Below are positions 1 to 9,074 of a stretch of DNA of 64,000 nt, piece by piece; position 1 is the first letter of the stretch; each line of letters opens with the position of its first letter. This DNA comes from Ureibacillus composti. GTDB taxonomy: Bacteria > Bacillota > Bacilli > Bacillales_A > Planococcaceae. The stretch covers positions 2,931,001-2,995,000 of the forward strand of contig JAUCEP010000002.1 in NCBI GenBank assembly GCA_030348875.1, read 5' to 3'. Made by a program: the position numbers and the translations under genes. The notes beneath the pieces were generated by a model. It was not told where the DNA came from, searched no databases, and saw only the letters and a program-made list of their open reading frames with translations.

Positions 1-470
1 GTTTGTTATTACAGCAACATTGGTTCAACGAGCACGGAGTACAATTATTATCCCAATTAACAGATGCTGGCATACAAATAATCGGAGACGAACAAGTTTG
101 TGCTGCTTATCCCTCTACAACGCTGGCAACAGAGGAAGATTATGCAACAGAATTTTTGAGCTTAACAATGAGTGTAAAAGTCGTGGAAAATGTAAATGAA
201 GCAGTACTTCATATTAACACATATGGAACAAAGCACTCAGAAGCTATTATTACGAATGATCACGATGTAGCACAAATGTTTTTAAATAGTGTAGATGCAG
301 CAGCAGTTTATCACAATGCTTCCACTCGATTTACAGATGGGTTTGAATTTGGATACGGAGCAGAAATCGGCATAAGTACACAAAAACTACATGCACGTGG
401 ACCAATGGGCTTACCCTCTTTAACCTCATCAAAGTTCTTTATTTATGGTAACGGGCAAACACGAGCTTAA
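1..470 (+). CDS. proA: glutamate-5-semialdehyde dehydrogenase (gamma-glutamyl phosphate reductase), 3' part
   Basis: This is the C-terminal part of ProA, which reduces gamma-glutamyl phosphate to glutamate semialdehyde with NADPH in proline synthesis in the cytoplasm. The frame is open to the window edge, so the N-terminal two thirds, including the catalytic cysteine region, lies outside. The visible 155 residues carry the family's closing signature: a [12 protein letters not shown] stretch, [19 protein letters not shown] and a final [11 protein letters not shown]. The next step of the pathway, pyrroline-5-carboxylate reductase, is encoded in this window at 13130 behind a proline T-box. Family assignment is firm; the start cannot be seen. 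Confidence 0.93.
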   Translation, partial: LLLQQHWFNEHGVQLLSQLTDAGIQIIGDEQVCAAYPSTTLATEEDYATEFLSLTMSVKVVENVNEAVLHINTYGTKHSEAIITNDHDVAQMFLNSVDAAAVYHNASTRFTDGFEFGYGAEIGISTQKLHARGPMGLPSLTSSKFFIYGNGQTRA

Positions 471-512
471 AAAAATGTCAGGTACTCAAACAATTTTATT
501 TGAGTACCTGCC
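470..512. terminator. hairpin terminator between proA and the coat genes
   Basis: The stem CAGGTACTCAAA (479-490) pairs with TTGAGTACCTG (500-510). The A-run at 470-476 becomes a T-run on the minus strand, so it reads best as a minus-strand terminator. On the plus strand the stem is followed by C residues rather than T, so proA termination here would be weaker. Confidence 0.6.
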
Positions 513-632
513 CCCCATTCGTAGTTAACTTCCACCATAACTTGCAGTATTATTATCTTCTAAATAAGAATTCCGCATTTTCATTGCACGAAACTCTACT
601 CACTATTTAAACGGAAATAGCATTTTAAAAAT

Positions 633-672
633 TAAAAAAAGTAACACAAACCAAGATGCAGTTTGTGCTACT
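633..672 (-). terminator. Rho-independent terminator of the coat-protein genes
   Basis: A 12-bp stem with one mismatch, AGTAACACAAAC (640-651) with GTTTGTGCTACT (661-672), is followed on the minus strand by a T-run (complement of 633-640). It lies about 30 bases beyond the stop of the coat gene at 705. Confidence 0.75.
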
Positions 673-704
673 ATTTTAGTATAATTTTATTCCCAGTGAT
701 CTTT

Positions 705-1379
705 CTAAGATTCATGGATTGTTTTTATATGCTCCAAATTTAGATACGTAGTATTCGTTCTTGCTGTTTGGAGTTCAATAATCGCACCATGAACGTTTGA
801 TATTTTACCTATATGATACGGTTTTTCGCCTAGGTTTACTACAACTAATTTATCTCTCATTGAGTGAACTAGGTGTTCAAAGTGTTGTGGATGTGTACCT
901 TTCTTCTCACTCACTTTTAACTCATCATCCGTTAACGTATAGGGCTTTTGATTTTCGGTATAAGGAATGAGCCACTTTAAATGTTTCGTTGCAATATACA
1001 TCGTTTTATAAATGGGAGAATGAAATACAAAATAATTACTTTGAACCTGAATGATGGTGCCATGTATTGGCTGCCTATTTGCGACATAAATTTCTGTGTA
1101 CATTCCTATTGCTTCATTCAGCATATATGTTAACGAGAAATCATTTTTATCATCTTTCGAAATCACACTAGGGAAGTTCGTAGGCTGCTGAATTATTTCT
1201 TCATCTTGATCGACGGAGACATTTTCAATATGTTCCATGGGGATATATATATAATCTTTTCCGTTAAATAACACGACTATTTCTTTGCTCAAGTCAATAA
1301 TAGAACCATTAAAAAATATATTACCTGCTAAGGTTATTTTTACGGTTTCTTTTATCACTTGACTAAATATATTATACAT
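705..1379 (-). CDS. CotB-like spore coat protein
   Basis: A 224-residue protein built from repeated small beta-rich (Sm-like) modules, each of the form 'glycine-rich turn, hydrophobic strand, Y-hydrophobic-x-hydrophobic-xHI'. The last module, with HLVHSMRDKLVVVNLG and YLNLEHIKTI, closely resembles the first module of B. subtilis CotB (an outer spore coat protein) as I remember it. Two such modules are clear, and a degenerate one lies between. It lacks the serine/lysine-rich tail of CotB. The gene lies 71 bases downstream of a second CotB-like gene on the same strand and probably shares its transcript. Expression in the mother cell late in sporulation is inferred from the family; no sigma-K promoter was confirmed. 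Confidence 0.7.
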   Translation of the reverse strand: MYNIFSQVIKETVKITLAGNIFFNGSIIDLSKEIVVLFNGKDYIYIPMEHIENVSVDQDEEIIQQPTNFPSVISKDDKNDFSLTYMLNEAIGMYTEIYVANRQPIHGTIIQVQSNYFVFHSPIYKTMYIATKHLKWLIPYTENQKPYTLTDDELKVSEKKGTHPQHFEHLVHSMRDKLVVVNLGEKPYHIGKISNVHGAIIELQTARTNTTYLNLEHIKTIHES

Positions 1380-1450
1380 TTTCCCCCTCCAATCCCATAA
1401 GAGGCGTTTGTAACCCTATTTCTTTTAATGATTTCATAACTAAAAGTTAA

Positions 1451-1957
1451 TTAGTTATTTCTACGTCTTCTTCTTGATCTTCCGTTACTGTTACTATTTT
1501 CACTGTTACCACTGTTTCCTTCATTTTCATTATCTTCTTCAGGAGCCATTAATCCATAGTTCATATTACGGATATGGAATAGGTTCACGTAGATAATCTC
1601 TTTGTTTTTAATGATTGTTACATAGTCGTCACAAACTCCATCCATTACACCTTCAATTTTCTCAGGGTTAATTTTTACCCAGTGGTGAATTAAGTGACCA
1701 CAAATATCTTTGAACTTTTTACCTTTATGGAACTCAAAATCCTCATCAACGTAAACATCAAACTCCATTGGATCTTTTGAATCAGTAGTTACACTTTTAA
1801 CATGGTGTGTTTGGAAAAATACTACACCGTCTTTTTTCGTTAAAAGTACGAAGAAATCATCGCCTACATACAATAATTTACCTATAACAGTGTGCGGCCC
1901 ATGACGGTCAACTTGAATGACTTGCCCTTCAAAACTTTGTAGCATTTCACTATTCAT
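1451..1957 (-). CDS. CotB-like spore coat protein with Arg-rich tail
   Basis: A 168-residue protein that aligns with the middle and third modules of CotB: VIGKLLYVGDDFFVLL then VVFFQTHHVKS, and HHWVKINPEKIEGVM then YVNLFHIRNM. After the folded part comes an Asn/Ser/Glu-rich linker ending in an arginine run (residues about 160-166), a low-complexity positively charged tail like those of other coat proteins. The start is the ATG at 1957, preceded by AGGAGG 10 bases upstream. With the next gene it forms a two-gene coat unit in which the modules of CotB seem divided between two polypeptides. The role, outer coat assembly, rests on family resemblance. Confidence 0.72.
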   Translation of the reverse strand: MNSEMLQSFEGQVIQVDRHGPHTVIGKLLYVGDDFFVLLTKKDGVVFFQTHHVKSVTTDSKDPMEFDVYVDEDFEFHKGKKFKDICGHLIHHWVKINPEKIEGVMDGVCDDYVTIIKNKEIIYVNLFHIRNMNYGLMAPEEDNENEGNSGNSENSNSNGRSRRRRRNN

Positions 1958-2503
1958 TTTGACAGTAACCTCCTATTTGTATTGTCTTGCTAAATATATG
2001 TGTATTTCTCATATCTTGAAATGTCAAAAGCCTATTTTTATAAAATTTGCTATTTCAAGAGATGTACTTTTCAAAAATCAATTACGTCTTTTGCGTAATT
2101 GCGTCCGGATGTTGAATTATGCTTAGGCCAACAAAATACCTTTTGCCACGAGTAACCGCAGGAGCAGGATATAGGTTAGTTTGCAGTTATCGCACGGATG
2201 CGACGTTTTTATACTAACTTCCTATTTCAACTCCTCTCAAAATCCTTGACATCCGCCGGAGGCTTTACTTTATTCAGTAGGAGTTTGGAACTACTGAATA
2301 AAAGCGAAAATTATTCATTCATCTCCCACCTAAAGATGAGAGTCTTCTACTTGAATGAAATAAAAAAATAGTACAAATCAAATGCGATGATTTGTACTAC
2401 TTAATTATTGATATTTTATACGTTGGTAATAAAATTTGTGACGGCTAAAAAGTGAAGTTCTAAATTGTAAAATATGGGGCATATTTAATGTATGGTTCCT
2501 TTT
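1958..2503. other. 546-base intergenic block rich in hairpins
   Basis: There is no supportable gene here. The stretch holds at least four inverted repeats: AATTACG/CGTAATT at 2080-2100, ATAGG+GTTAGT/ACTAAC+CCTAT at 2171-2225 with a central CGCA/TGCG, a perfect 12-bp stem TTTATTCAGTAG/CTACTGAATAAA at 2269-2302, and ATTCATTCA/TGAATGAA near 2313-2359 with an inner CATCTC/GATGAG. Local GC is higher than in flanking spacers. It may be a dispersed structured repeat or an unrecognised RNA; I could not match it to a known family. Confidence 0.5.
2362..2398 (-). terminator. Rho-independent terminator after the DUF3889 gene
   Basis: A perfect 11-bp stem AGTACAAATCA (2370-2380) with TGATTTGTACT (2388-2398) is followed on the minus strand by seven T (complement of 2362-2368). 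It is 105 bases downstream of the stop at 2504. Confidence 0.8.
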
Positions 2504-2881
2504 CTATCTTTGTGTTTCTTCGTAATCAATATTAATGATTTCTTCTGTTTGATTATTAAATGTAATATTAACAAAAACGCCAAATTCCTTTGAATCTTCT
2601 TTTAACCATAATTTAAATTTCTCGACTGAGGTTTTGTCTCCTACCTCTCTGCCGATATGCAAATAATCAATTACGTTCGCATTTGGATATTTTGCCATGA
2701 CTTTTTCCATTGCAATTCTTCCCCACTTTGCATAAGCTGGGGCAACTTGTTCTTGTACTGGTAGAGCTACATCTTGTGATGGAGTTGATTCAGTATTACT
2801 ATTTGGAGAAGCAGCTGTAAATCTCCCATATACTAGGACACCTAAGATTGCTAATGCCGACATCAATATCCTCATTATCAA
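2504..2881 (-). CDS. DUF3889 family secreted protein
   Basis: A 125-residue protein with an N-terminal hydrophobic segment (residues 4-19) typical of a signal peptide, then a linker rich in Ser/Thr/Pro/Gln, then the DUF3889 domain (about 48-125) with its conserved PAYAKWGRIAMEKV, VIDYLHIGRE and FKLWLKE...FGVFVNITF segments. The family is restricted to Bacillus relatives, is exported, and has no established function. The start at 2881 has AGGAGG just upstream. It stands alone, with a strong terminator downstream and an insertion sequence upstream. Confidence 0.75.
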   Translation of the reverse strand: MIMRILMSALAILGVLVYGRFTAASPNSNTESTPSQDVALPVQEQVAPAYAKWGRIAMEKVMAKYPNANVIDYLHIGREVGDKTSVEKFKLWLKEDSKEFGVFVNITFNNQTEEIINIDYEETQR

Positions 2882-3008
2882 ACCTCCTTTTGTTCGTTTA
2901 GTGTTTGTACTTTCTATGTGGTTATTCGGTTTTAGGCTAAGTTCCTGATTAACAATATTTGAACGAATAAATTAACAATTTCCGTATTGAATATAGTTTT
3001 AAAAAAAT

Positions 3009-4382
3009 GGTTCTTAGTCAAATGTTGGGGTGATGTGTTTTGCACGTCACCCTAATTAACCTAAATGAACACCGATTTCTTTATATAAATCATTCAATAA
3101 AATCTTCGCTTTAAAATGCTTAAAACTCCTGAAACCATAAGCATTACGCTTCATTACCTTCGATTTATTATTAATTCCCTCTAAAAATCCATTTGAATAA
3201 CCAAAACTAAAACTATTCAAGATCTCTACTTGCCAATTCTTAAAAGTTTGAATCGCTTTTAAAAATGCTGGGATATTTGCTTCTTCTACCTTACGGTAAT
3301 AAGCTTCTAATCTATTTTTTACTTCTGCTATATTATTAGCCGTTTTTGCCCAATCAAACCATTCACAATAGGCTTCTTTCAGTTCATATGCTTCTTTTAA
3401 TTCCTTAGACATCCTTGTATAGCGATTTAAATACCATTTATTCTTTTCCGTTAACTTGTCAAAACGTTTATATAAAACATGGCGCATTTTTTTGCACTTT
3501 TTTCGATCATATGGATGCCAATCCTTCTGCACTTTACGGCGTACCTCATCTAGGGCCCAATAAATGTAGCGACAATAATGGAATCGATCTGCAATAATGA
3601 TGGGGCGATTTAATGCTTTTCTAACAGCTGCTTTAAAACTCGGATTCATGTCCATTACGACAACTTCTACATCTGCTCCATATTTCATTAAATAATCTTT
3701 AATTGTTTCTTTTCGGCGATTCGGTAAAATATCAATTGGTTCGTGAGTTTCGGCATTGGCAATGATTAGTTGATAGGTTCCTGCATCCGTATCTCCTTTG
3801 TATTCATCGATTGCGATACATTTTGGTAAATGTACACCCTCTTTTAACTGTTCTTTTATAACTCTTTTGAAACGACGAATGACAGTCGAACTAGATGTAT
3901 CAAGGACTTCTGCAGTTTCCTTAAACGTCTTCGCTTTTACTGAACGGATTCCAACCACTTGATTCCATTCTTTTGAGTAACGTTGATATTTATCCACGAA
4001 AGGGGATTTTTCGGAGAAGCGTTTTCCACATTCACAAACATAACGACGGCGTTTATAGAAAAGGATGGTTAATCTTTCAAACCATTTTAAATGCTTAATT
4101 TTTTGAACTCGATAATCATGAATTTTAGAAGTCATTTTATTACAGACAGGACACTGATGTTCTTTCTTCGGAAGAGAAACATATAAAGCAATACGTTCTC
4201 CAAACTCCTCCATCTTATGAACTGTTACACCTTTTAATCCTGGAATATTCATGTTAAAATTCATATTGCACGTATCACCTTTCAATGCTTGTTTCTCGTC
4301 AATTCAAGTATATCGAAATCGGTGGTTACGTGCTTTTTTGTTTTCAAAATTGTAGTAAAACCCCAACAAATATTATAGAACC
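3009..4382 (-). mobile_element. ISL3-family insertion sequence, copy 1
   Basis: The element is 1374 bp and ends in imperfect inverted repeats that read GGTTCT, eight variable bases, then TGTTGGGGT at both tips (inner tip ends at 3009 and 4382). It is flanked by a perfect 8-bp direct repeat AAAAAAAT (3001-3008 and 4383-4390), the target duplication expected for ISL3 elements. It holds one transposase gene. Its 3' part (about 3009-3682) is identical, in all blocks I compared, with copy 2 at 10351-11728, which lies in opposite orientation, while its 5' half differs. Confidence 0.92.
3056..4285 (-). CDS. ISL3-family transposase, copy 1
   Basis: A 409-residue DDE transposase that moves its own element. 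An N-terminal zinc-ribbon region has CPVCNKM (about 45) and a second CECGKRF (about 83), then comes a helix-turn-helix stretch, and then the catalytic domain begins near IAIDEYKG, with the second aspartate in VVMDMNPSF. The length is normal for the family and there is no internal stop, so it is probably active. Residues from about 153 onward are identical to the transposase of copy 2; the first 150 residues differ at about 25 positions. The start shown may be a few codons early, since MNFNMNIPG downstream is also plausible. Confidence 0.93.
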   Translation of the reverse strand: MKGDTCNMNFNMNIPGLKGVTVHKMEEFGERIALYVSLPKKEHQCPVCNKMTSKIHDYRVQKIKHLKWFERLTILFYKRRRYVCECGKRFSEKSPFVDKYQRYSKEWNQVVGIRSVKAKTFKETAEVLDTSSSTVIRRFKRVIKEQLKEGVHLPKCIAIDEYKGDTDAGTYQLIIANAETHEPIDILPNRRKETIKDYLMKYGADVEVVVMDMNPSFKAAVRKALNRPIIIADRFHYCRYIYWALDEVRRKVQKDWHPYDRKKCKKMRHVLYKRFDKLTEKNKWYLNRYTRMSKELKEAYELKEAYCEWFDWAKTANNIAEVKNRLEAYYRKVEEANIPAFLKAIQTFKNWQVEILNSFSFGYSNGFLEGINNKSKVMKRNAYGFRSFKHFKAKILLNDLYKEIGVHLG

Positions 4383-4390
4383 AAAAAAAT

Positions 4391-4666
4391 AAGATATTTT
4401 TGATATTTCATTTTTATTAAAGTGTTAGTTGAAGCCATTTACGAAGCTCACGCATAGAATCATAAAAAAACCGCCTCGCGACCCCGAGACGGTTTATAAC
4501 TTTATTCATTTTTGAATTATGACGGAACTCAGGTACGAATAAAGCTTCCCCATACTCCATCACCCTCTGGCTCCATGAGTAAGAGATCGTAACTATTGTG
4601 CATCTCTGTACACATTTAATAGCCACTTATATGCTAAATCCTTAGTAAAAGGTTTGCATTCACTTT
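4391..4666. other. interval between IS copy 1 and argH
   Basis: This 276-base interval holds the argH terminator (4464-4495). A 69-codon frame on the minus strand runs through that hairpin and has no recognisable product, so it is not called. The 120 bases between the terminator and argH are of moderate GC and could fold, but match no RNA family that I recognise. Confidence 0.4.
4464..4495 (-). terminator. Rho-independent terminator downstream of argGH
   Basis: AAACCGCCTCG (4468-4478) pairs with CGAGACGGTTT (4485-4495), with one mismatch, and is followed on the minus strand by seven T (complement of 4464-4470). It sits 172 bases beyond the argH stop. Confidence 0.8.
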
Positions 4667-6043
4667 TTATTTTGCTAAACAAGCCTTGGCTTTCTCAAGT
4701 TGAATCTTTACTTGAGCGAAACCAGTTCCGCCTAATGAATTTCGGCGACGAACTGCAGCTTCAGGTTTAAGTACTTCGTAAACATCCTCTTCAATCAGTT
4801 CACTTTCAGCTTTCATGTCTTCAATCGGTAAGTCTAATAAGTAAATACCACGTTTAATACATGTAAATACTAGCTTTCCTGTAACTTCATGCGCTTCACG
4901 GAATGGCATACCTTTAGTTGCTAAGTAGTCAGCAAGCTCCGTAGCATTTGAGAAATCACTATGAACAGCATTGTGTAGGCGATCTGTATTAACAGTCATT
5001 GTACGAACCATACCTTCAAAGATTTTTAATGCACCCAGAATAGTATGAAGTGTGTCAAACATGCCTTCTTTATCCTCTTGCATATCTTTGTTATAAGTAA
5101 GTGGTGTACCTTTTAATACTGTTAATAACCCCATTAAGTTTCCGTACACACGACCTGTTTTGCCACGAATTAATTCTGCCATATCTGGATTTTTCTTTTG
5201 AGGCATAATGGATGAACCTGTTGAGAAAGAATCATCTAATTCTATGAATTTAAACTCATCTGTAGACCAAATGATAATTTCTTCCGCGAAGCGAGATAAG
5301 TGAGTCATTAGTAATGATGAGTTAGATAAAAACTCAACAACAAAATCACGATCACTTACTGCATCCATTGAATTTGCATATACTTTGCTAAAGCCAAGTA
5401 ATTCAGCAGACTTTTCACGGTCAATTGGGAATGTTGTACCTGCCATTGCTCCGGCACCTAATGGTAAAATGTCAATTCGTTTAATTGATTCGGAAAAACG
5501 CTCTTTATCACGCTCTAGCATCCAAAAATATGCCATTAAGTGATGTGCAAAACTAATTGGTTGCGCACGTTGTAAATGAGTATAGCCTGGAGCAATTGTC
5601 TCAACATGTTGCTCTGCTTGCTCTAGTATTGTTGCTTGGAATGCTTCAATTAATCCGATTACTTCAAAAACGCGCTTCTTCAAGAACAAGTGCACATCTG
5701 TTGCAACTTGGTCATTACGGCTACGTCCAGTATGAAGTTTGCCACCAACAGGGCCAATCAAATCAATTAACATTTTTTCTAAATTTAAATGGATATCTTC
5801 GTTTGCAACACTGTATTCAAGCTCGCCAGCCTCTGCTAAACGTTTAAGCTCTTTTAGACCGCCAAGAATTTTAGCAACATCTTCAGTTGGTAAAATCCCT
5901 TGCGCACCTAACATTGTTACGTGTGCAACGCTTCCTTCAATATCTTCCATAACTAATTGTTGGTCAAATCCGATTGATGCACCGAACTCATCAACCCAAG
6001 CTTCTGCTGATGTTTGGAAACGACCGCCCCATAACTTTGTCAT
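4667..6043 (-). CDS. argH: argininosuccinate lyase
   Basis: ArgH splits argininosuccinate into arginine and fumarate, the last step of arginine synthesis, as a cytoplasmic homotetramer. The protein of 458 residues begins MTKLWGGRF, the standard N-terminus, so I place the start at the ATG at 6043; the upstream GTG at 6052 is part of the ribosome binding site AGGTG. The superfamily signature [12 protein letters not shown] is present (near residue 280), as are the [13 protein letters not shown] and HLQRAQP segments. It follows argG by 86 bases on the same strand, forming the usual argGH operon, with a terminator downstream. The operon now lies between two inverted insertion sequences. Confidence 0.97.
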   Translation of the reverse strand: MTKLWGGRFQTSAEAWVDEFGASIGFDQQLVMEDIEGSVAHVTMLGAQGILPTEDVAKILGGLKELKRLAEAGELEYSVANEDIHLNLEKMLIDLIGPVGGKLHTGRSRNDQVATDVHLFLKKRVFEVIGLIEAFQATILEQAEQHVETIAPGYTHLQRAQPISFAHHLMAYFWMLERDKERFSESIKRIDILPLGAGAMAGTTFPIDREKSAELLGFSKVYANSMDAVSDRDFVVEFLSNSSLLMTHLSRFAEEIIIWSTDEFKFIELDDSFSTGSSIMPQKKNPDMAELIRGKTGRVYGNLMGLLTVLKGTPLTYNKDMQEDKEGMFDTLHTILGALKIFEGMVRTMTVNTDRLHNAVHSDFSNATELADYLATKGMPFREAHEVTGKLVFTCIKRGIYLLDLPIEDMKAESELIEEDVYEVLKPEAAVRRRNSLGGTGFAQVKIQLEKAKACLAK

Positions 6044-6129
6044 ATTACGCACCTAACCTTATGCAGACTGTCACTGTTCTAATCTCAATTTACGATAAGT
6101 TCCATGACAGTCTGTATTTTTATTGCAAA

Positions 6130-7341
6130 TTATTTTTGTACAACTGGTTGTTTTTTGTTTACTTCAGATGCTACTACAGTTGGAAGACCCCATAATTCAA
6201 TGAAGCCAACAGCAGATGCATGGTTAAACTGGTCAGCTTTTGAGTATGTTGCTAGCTCTTCGCTATATAGAGAGTTAGGAGATTTACGTCCTTCAACAAT
6301 TGCATGACCTTTATATAATTTAACACGAACTGTACCATTTACATATTTTTGAGTCTCTTTTAAGAAACCTTCTAATGCTACACGAATTGGGTTGAACCAT
6401 AATCCGTTATAAATTACTTCTGATAATTTTTGTTCAATAATTGGTTTGAAGTGTGCTAATTCTTTTACAAGTGTAATGTCTTCTAATTCTTTATGAGCAG
6501 TTAAAAGAACTTTTGCACCTGGGATTTCATATACTTCACGAGACTTAATACCTACTAAACGGTTTTCAACGTGGTCGATACGTCCAACACCGTGAGCTCC
6601 AGCAATTTTATTTAATTCTTGAATTAAGTCAGCAAGTTTAAGTACTTTACCATTTAATGAAATAGGTTTACCTTCTACGAACTCAATTTCAACGAACTCT
6701 GGAGTATCAGGTGCGTTTTCAATTGAAACTGTTAATCCGTAAGCTTCTTCTGGTGGAGCAACCCATGGATCTTCCATTACGCCAGCTTCGTTTGCACGAC
6801 CCCAAAGATTTTGGTCGATAGAGAATGGAGAATCGATTGTTGCAGGGATTGGTACACCATGTTTTGCAGCGTATTCAATTTCCTCATCACGGCTCCAACC
6901 CCAATCACGAACCGGAGCAAGAACTTCTAAATCAGGATTTAATGCTTTAATTGAAACTTCGAAACGAACTTGGTCGTTCCCTTTACCAGTACAACCATGT
7001 GCAACTGCATCAGCTTTTGTTTCGTTTGCGATTTCAACTAATTTTTTAGAAATCAATGGACGAGATAATGCAGAAACTAATGGATATTTTTGTTCATACC
7101 ATGTATGCCCTTGAAGAGAAACTAGTGCATATTCTTCTGCGAATTCATCTTTTGCATCTACCATGTAAGATTCAATCGCACCAACTTGAAGTGCTTTATT
7201 TTTGATAAATTCAAGATCTTTCCCTTCACCAACATCTAAACATACTGCGATTACATCCCAACCTTGTTCTTTCAACCACGGAATTGCCACGGATGTATCA
7301 AGACCACCTGAATAAGCTAAAACTACTTTTTTATTTGCCAT
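6130..7341 (-). CDS. argG: argininosuccinate synthase
   Basis: ArgG joins citrulline and aspartate with ATP to give argininosuccinate. The 403 residues begin [19 protein letters not shown], containing the ATP-pyrophosphatase P-loop SGGLDTS; further family blocks are [14 protein letters not shown] and [17 protein letters not shown]. The start at 7341 is preceded by GGAGG at normal spacing. It is the first gene of the argGH transcript. The upstream region has a promoter and an arginine-box-like sequence, which fits repression by an ArgR/AhrC protein. Confidence 0.97.
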   Translation of the reverse strand: MANKKVVLAYSGGLDTSVAIPWLKEQGWDVIAVCLDVGEGKDLEFIKNKALQVGAIESYMVDAKDEFAEEYALVSLQGHTWYEQKYPLVSALSRPLISKKLVEIANETKADAVAHGCTGKGNDQVRFEVSIKALNPDLEVLAPVRDWGWSRDEEIEYAAKHGVPIPATIDSPFSIDQNLWGRANEAGVMEDPWVAPPEEAYGLTVSIENAPDTPEFVEIEFVEGKPISLNGKVLKLADLIQELNKIAGAHGVGRIDHVENRLVGIKSREVYEIPGAKVLLTAHKELEDITLVKELAHFKPIIEQKLSEVIYNGLWFNPIRVALEGFLKETQKYVNGTVRVKLYKGHAIVEGRKSPNSLYSEELATYSKADQFNHASAVGFIELWGLPTVVASEVNKKQPVVQK

Positions 7342-7363
7342 TTTATTTTCGCCTCCACTGTTT

Positions 7364-7432
7364 TTATGTATTTTTATTCATCTTGTTAAAAGTTTATACA
7401 CGAATAGTAACATGGGATAAAAATAAATACAA
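7364..7432 (-). promoter_or_regulatory. argGH promoter and putative ArgR/AhrC box
   Basis: On the minus strand TTGTAT (7432-7427), a 17-base spacer and TACTAT (7409-7404) form a good vegetative promoter. Downstream, TGAATAAAAATACATA (about 7380-7365) resembles the B. subtilis ARG box, whose consensus I recall as CATGAATAAAAATKCAAK. A weaker copy-like stretch lies between -35 and -10. Arginine-dependent repression is inferred from this match. Confidence 0.55.
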
Positions 7433-7514
7433 GTGCATTTTTATAAAAAAATAGACTTTTATGAAATAGTGGAATACTACTTAATAAAAGCCTTTGCCTA
7501 ATCTCATTTATGTA

Positions 7515-8257
7515 TTATTTTTTATTAAAAAAACCGCTCCCTAGCTTTTCAACTAAAGATGGGGCTATTGCATATAGTTTACTTGTTATAGACATAATCC
7601 GTGGTAAATTAACTTCACGTACTGGTTTTTCAATTGTATAAACTACCTCATTTGCTACCTTCTCTGGTTTTAATAAGAAACGTTTCATCGTTTGGCGATA
7701 TGAATTTGTTGCATCTGCTTTATCTAAAAAAGGTGTATCAATTGGACCAGGATATATAGTAGAAACATTAATATTGTAAGGTGCTAATTCCATTCGTAAA
7801 CCATTCGTAAAGCCTGTAATTGCATGCTTAGAAGCAGCATAAACACTTGCTTTTTTCGTAGCTACTTTTCCTGCTTGTGAGCCAATGAAAATAAAATGGC
7901 CTGATTTTTGTTGGATCATATTTTTTGCTAATCGCTGTGTTAATAAAATAGGTGCTTTTATATTAAGATCAATCATAGCCTCTATTTCCTCATCCATTAA
8001 ATCAACAGCATTTTGGAAAACTCCCACACCAGCATTAATAATCGCAACATCAATTGGAGGTAGCTGTTTGCATACTTTTACAATATCTTCAGTTTTTTGT
8101 AAATCTGCCTGAATTACCTTTGCACCTTGTTGTTGCAACGTCATTAAAACTGACTGGTTCCTTCCTGTCGCATAGACATGATATCCATCTCGAATAAGAA
8201 CTTCAGTGATGAGACACCTATTCCACTTGTTGCACCAGTAATAAATACACTTTTCAT
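7515..8257 (-). pseudogene. short-chain dehydrogenase/reductase with a 1-base frameshift
   Basis: The downstream frame gives 209 residues of a classical SDR (NAG motif, catalytic Ser in FIGSQAG, YAASK, PGPIDTPF). It lacks the N-terminal nucleotide-binding turn. That turn, MKSVFITGATSGIG, is found just upstream in another frame starting at ATG 8257. The two frames join sensibly near 8210-8213 if one base is added, giving GIGxxITEVLIRDGYHVYATGRN. So the gene has lost one base, or the assembly has an error there. The ribosome binding site GAGAGGA precedes ATG 8266 and 8257. Substrate is unknown. Without the Rossmann turn the remaining frame should not bind NAD(P). Confidence 0.8.
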
Positions 8258-8332
8258 AGTATGCATATTCCTCTCTATTTTACTCAAAATACTCATTATA
8301 ATGTGTGGTAATAAAATTTACTTTAATATGCA

Positions 8333-8365
8333 AATAAAAAGAGTACAGATTTACATCTATACTCT
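8333..8365 (-). terminator. terminator of nsrR
   Basis: AGAGTACAGA (8340-8349) pairs with TCTATACTCT (8356-8365) with one mismatch and is followed on the minus strand by TTTTTATTT. It lies 23 bases after the nsrR stop. Confidence 0.7.
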
Positions 8366-8387
8366 AATTACTATTATTAATTTTGGA

Positions 8388-8825
8388 TTACTCAATCTCA
8401 AGTAATTTGAACAGCTCGTCTTTGGATAAAAGGAAATCACCAACTGTATATTGATCAAGCACATTTAAATATGCATTTAATGCCTCAAATAATACATTTT
8501 TCAACTGACATGCAGGAGAAATTTTACACATATTATTCTCGTTGCTGAAACATTCAACTATTTGAAAGTCCTCTTCCGTATGACGGACTACTTTTCCAAT
8601 ATTTATTTCATTTGGATCAACTGCTAATCGAATTCCACCGCCTCGTCCGCGGACTGTTTCGATATAACCTAATTGCCCTAGTTCATAAGTAACTTTCATT
8701 AAATGATTTTTTGAAATATTATACGCATCGGCAATCTCTTGAATTGTCGATAAACGGTCTTTACCTTTAACACCGAGATAGAGCAAAACACGCAATGAAT
8801 AATCTGTATATAAAGTTAAACGCAC
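8388..8825 (-). CDS. nsrR: Rrf2-family nitric-oxide-sensing repressor
   Basis: NsrR is an iron-sulfur transcription repressor that releases DNA on reaction with nitric oxide. The protein has an N-terminal winged helix starting MRLTLYTDYSLRVLLYLG, a recognition-helix region ISKNHLMKVTYELGQLG and RGRGGGIRLA, and the three cluster-ligand cysteines in ECFSNENNMCKISPACQ (about residues 92-107). I choose the GTG at 8825, because MRLTxYTDYSLRVL is the typical N-terminus; three GTG codons precede it. It is divergent from hmp, its classic target, and two operator-like sites lie in the shared region. The combination makes NsrR far likelier than another Rrf2 member such as IscR or CymR. Confidence 0.88.
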   Translation of the reverse strand: MRLTLYTDYSLRVLLYLGVKGKDRLSTIQEIADAYNISKNHLMKVTYELGQLGYIETVRGRGGGIRLAVDPNEINIGKVVRHTEEDFQIVECFSNENNMCKISPACQLKNVLFEALNAYLNVLDQYTVGDFLLSKDELFKLLEIE

Positions 8826-8944
8826 ATTATACACCACTCTTTCTTACTTTATTATACCATTCAAATTACAATAGTAGTAAAAAAGTCTTCTAATAAATCT
8901 CAAAATTAGTGATGTTTTTTAAAACTGTAAAGTGACAAAATTTT

Positions 8945-9030
8945 AAAGATGTATATTGAATACTAGTTTGTGTCCAATTTGTTAAAGATGTATTTGTAAT
9001 ATTGCTTTTGAGAATACCCAGGAGTATAGT
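8945..9030 (+). promoter_or_regulatory. hmp promoter with two NsrR-like operators
   Basis: TTGCTT (9002-9007), 17 bases and TATAGT (9025-9030) form the hmp promoter. Two similar dyads lie upstream and over the -35: AAAGATGTATATTGAATACT (from 8945) and AAAGATGTATTTGTAATATT (from 8984, running into the -35). Both resemble the NsrR consensus of an AAGATGTATTT half site and its inverse. Their position fits repression that nitric oxide would lift. Confidence 0.65.
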
Positions 9031-9074
9031 GACATTGTAAACGTTACCAAAAACATTTAAAGGATGTGTTTAAA

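Noticed and set aside
3415-3597. 60-codon frames antisense within both transposase genes
   Set aside because: They are identical in both copies only because the coding strand is identical; they lack ribosome binding sites and are shadows.
4417-4626. 69-codon minus-strand frame downstream of argH
   Set aside because: It runs through a strong terminator hairpin, has no ribosome binding site and no recognisable sequence.
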